Assembly: GCA_002425245.1 (NCBI GenBank)
Contig: DILW01000020.1
Coordinates: 1 to 5,882 of the forward strand
Length of the DNA: 5,882 nucleotides
Direction: 5' to 3'
DNA from: Betaproteobacteria bacterium UBA5582
GTDB taxonomy: Bacteria > Pseudomonadota > Gammaproteobacteria > Burkholderiales > Rhodocyclaceae
Part shown: piece by piece, positions 5,737 through 5,882 of the stretch
Layout: each line of letters starts with the position of its first letter
Numbering within the stretch: the stretch's first letter is position 1
Translations under genes and position numbers: made by a program
Notes under the pieces: generated by a model
The model's input: the letters and a program-made list of their open reading frames with translations, nothing else
The model's database searches: none
Told to the model about the DNA's origin: nothing

Positions 5737-5882
5737 ACGAACGTGACATCCTGATCGTCGGCGGCGGCATCTTCGGCGCCGCCGTCGCCTACGAACTCGC
5801 CCGCCACGGGCTCGGCGAGCGCGTCCTCGTCCTCGAACGTCTGCAACCGGCGGCCGGCGCGACCAGCCGGGCAGCAGCGCTG
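5733..5882 (+). CDS. FAD-dependent oxidoreductase (DAO family), N-terminal fragment cut by window edge
   Basis: Only 50 residues are visible. They show the Rossmann FAD-binding start of a D-amino-acid/glycine/sarcosine oxidase-type flavoprotein: a beta strand, GGGIFG (10-15, the GxGxxG loop), a helix, and an acidic residue (Glu36 in VLVLER) at the end of the second strand for the ribose. GATSRAAAL at 42-50 then starts the second FAD-contacting loop. The ATG overlaps the phnW stop by ATGA, so the two are translationally coupled and probably act on related substrates. FAD oxidoreductases of this family are recurrent beside phnW and have been proposed to oxidise aminophosphonates; some are reported to act on N-methylated AEP to give phosphonoacetaldehyde. 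Whether this protein belongs to that group cannot be told from 50 residues. The FAD fold is clear; the substrate is inference. Confidence 0.85.
   Translation, partial: MNERDILIVGGGIFGAAVAYELARHGLGERVLVLERLQPAAGATSRAAAL

Overview
The window is a compact 2-aminoethylphosphonate (AEP) uptake and catabolism locus from a GC-rich Gram-negative bacterium. Codon third positions are almost all G or C, and the binding protein has a Sec signal peptide and therefore a periplasm. The gene order and families (GntR regulator / binding protein / ATPase / fused permease / PhnW / FAD oxidoreductase) are typical of proteobacteria, and a beta-proteobacterium such as a Rhodocyclales or Burkholderiales member is my best guess. 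That taxonomic placement is inference, not read directly from a marker.

Layout: a GntR/FCD-family regulator (PhnR-type) runs leftwards off the left edge. It is divergent from a rightward operon of five genes: periplasmic AEP-binding protein (752-1783), ABC ATPase (1843-2910), a permease with two fused membrane domains (2907-4595), the PLP-dependent AEP:pyruvate transaminase PhnW (4618-5736), and the first 50 codons of an FAD-dependent oxidoreductase running off the right edge (from 5733). ATPase/permease and PhnW/oxidoreductase overlap by ATGA; all rightward genes are close enough to be one transcript. The binding protein imports AEP with the ABC complex, and PhnW converts it to phosphonoacetaldehyde plus alanine. 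The oxidoreductase probably widens the substrate range or provides a second deamination route. No P-C bond hydrolase is in view, so it must lie beyond the right edge or elsewhere.

The divergent intergenic region (577-751) is the most informative non-coding part. It holds a near-perfect palindrome (core 627-642, AGATTGT-CA-ACAATCT) that fits a GntR/FadR-type operator. It also holds an 18-bp sequence at 686-703 whose minus strand reads CTGTCAT-CGAA-CTGACAT, a 13/14 match to the two repeats of a PhoB (Pho) box. This is followed after exactly 10 nt by a -10-like TAGACT, the spacing of classical Pho promoters, and it points at the regulator gene rather than the transport operon. The same bases lie in a long imperfect dyad (680-709). 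A second, perfect 10-bp GC hairpin (1795-1818) sits between the binding-protein and ATPase genes. It has no T-tract, which suggests differential expression of the binding protein.

The genes themselves belong to known families. What is worth a second look is the regulatory architecture: substrate-responsive GntR control combined with an apparently repressor-directed Pho box, plus the identity of the coupled oxidoreductase.
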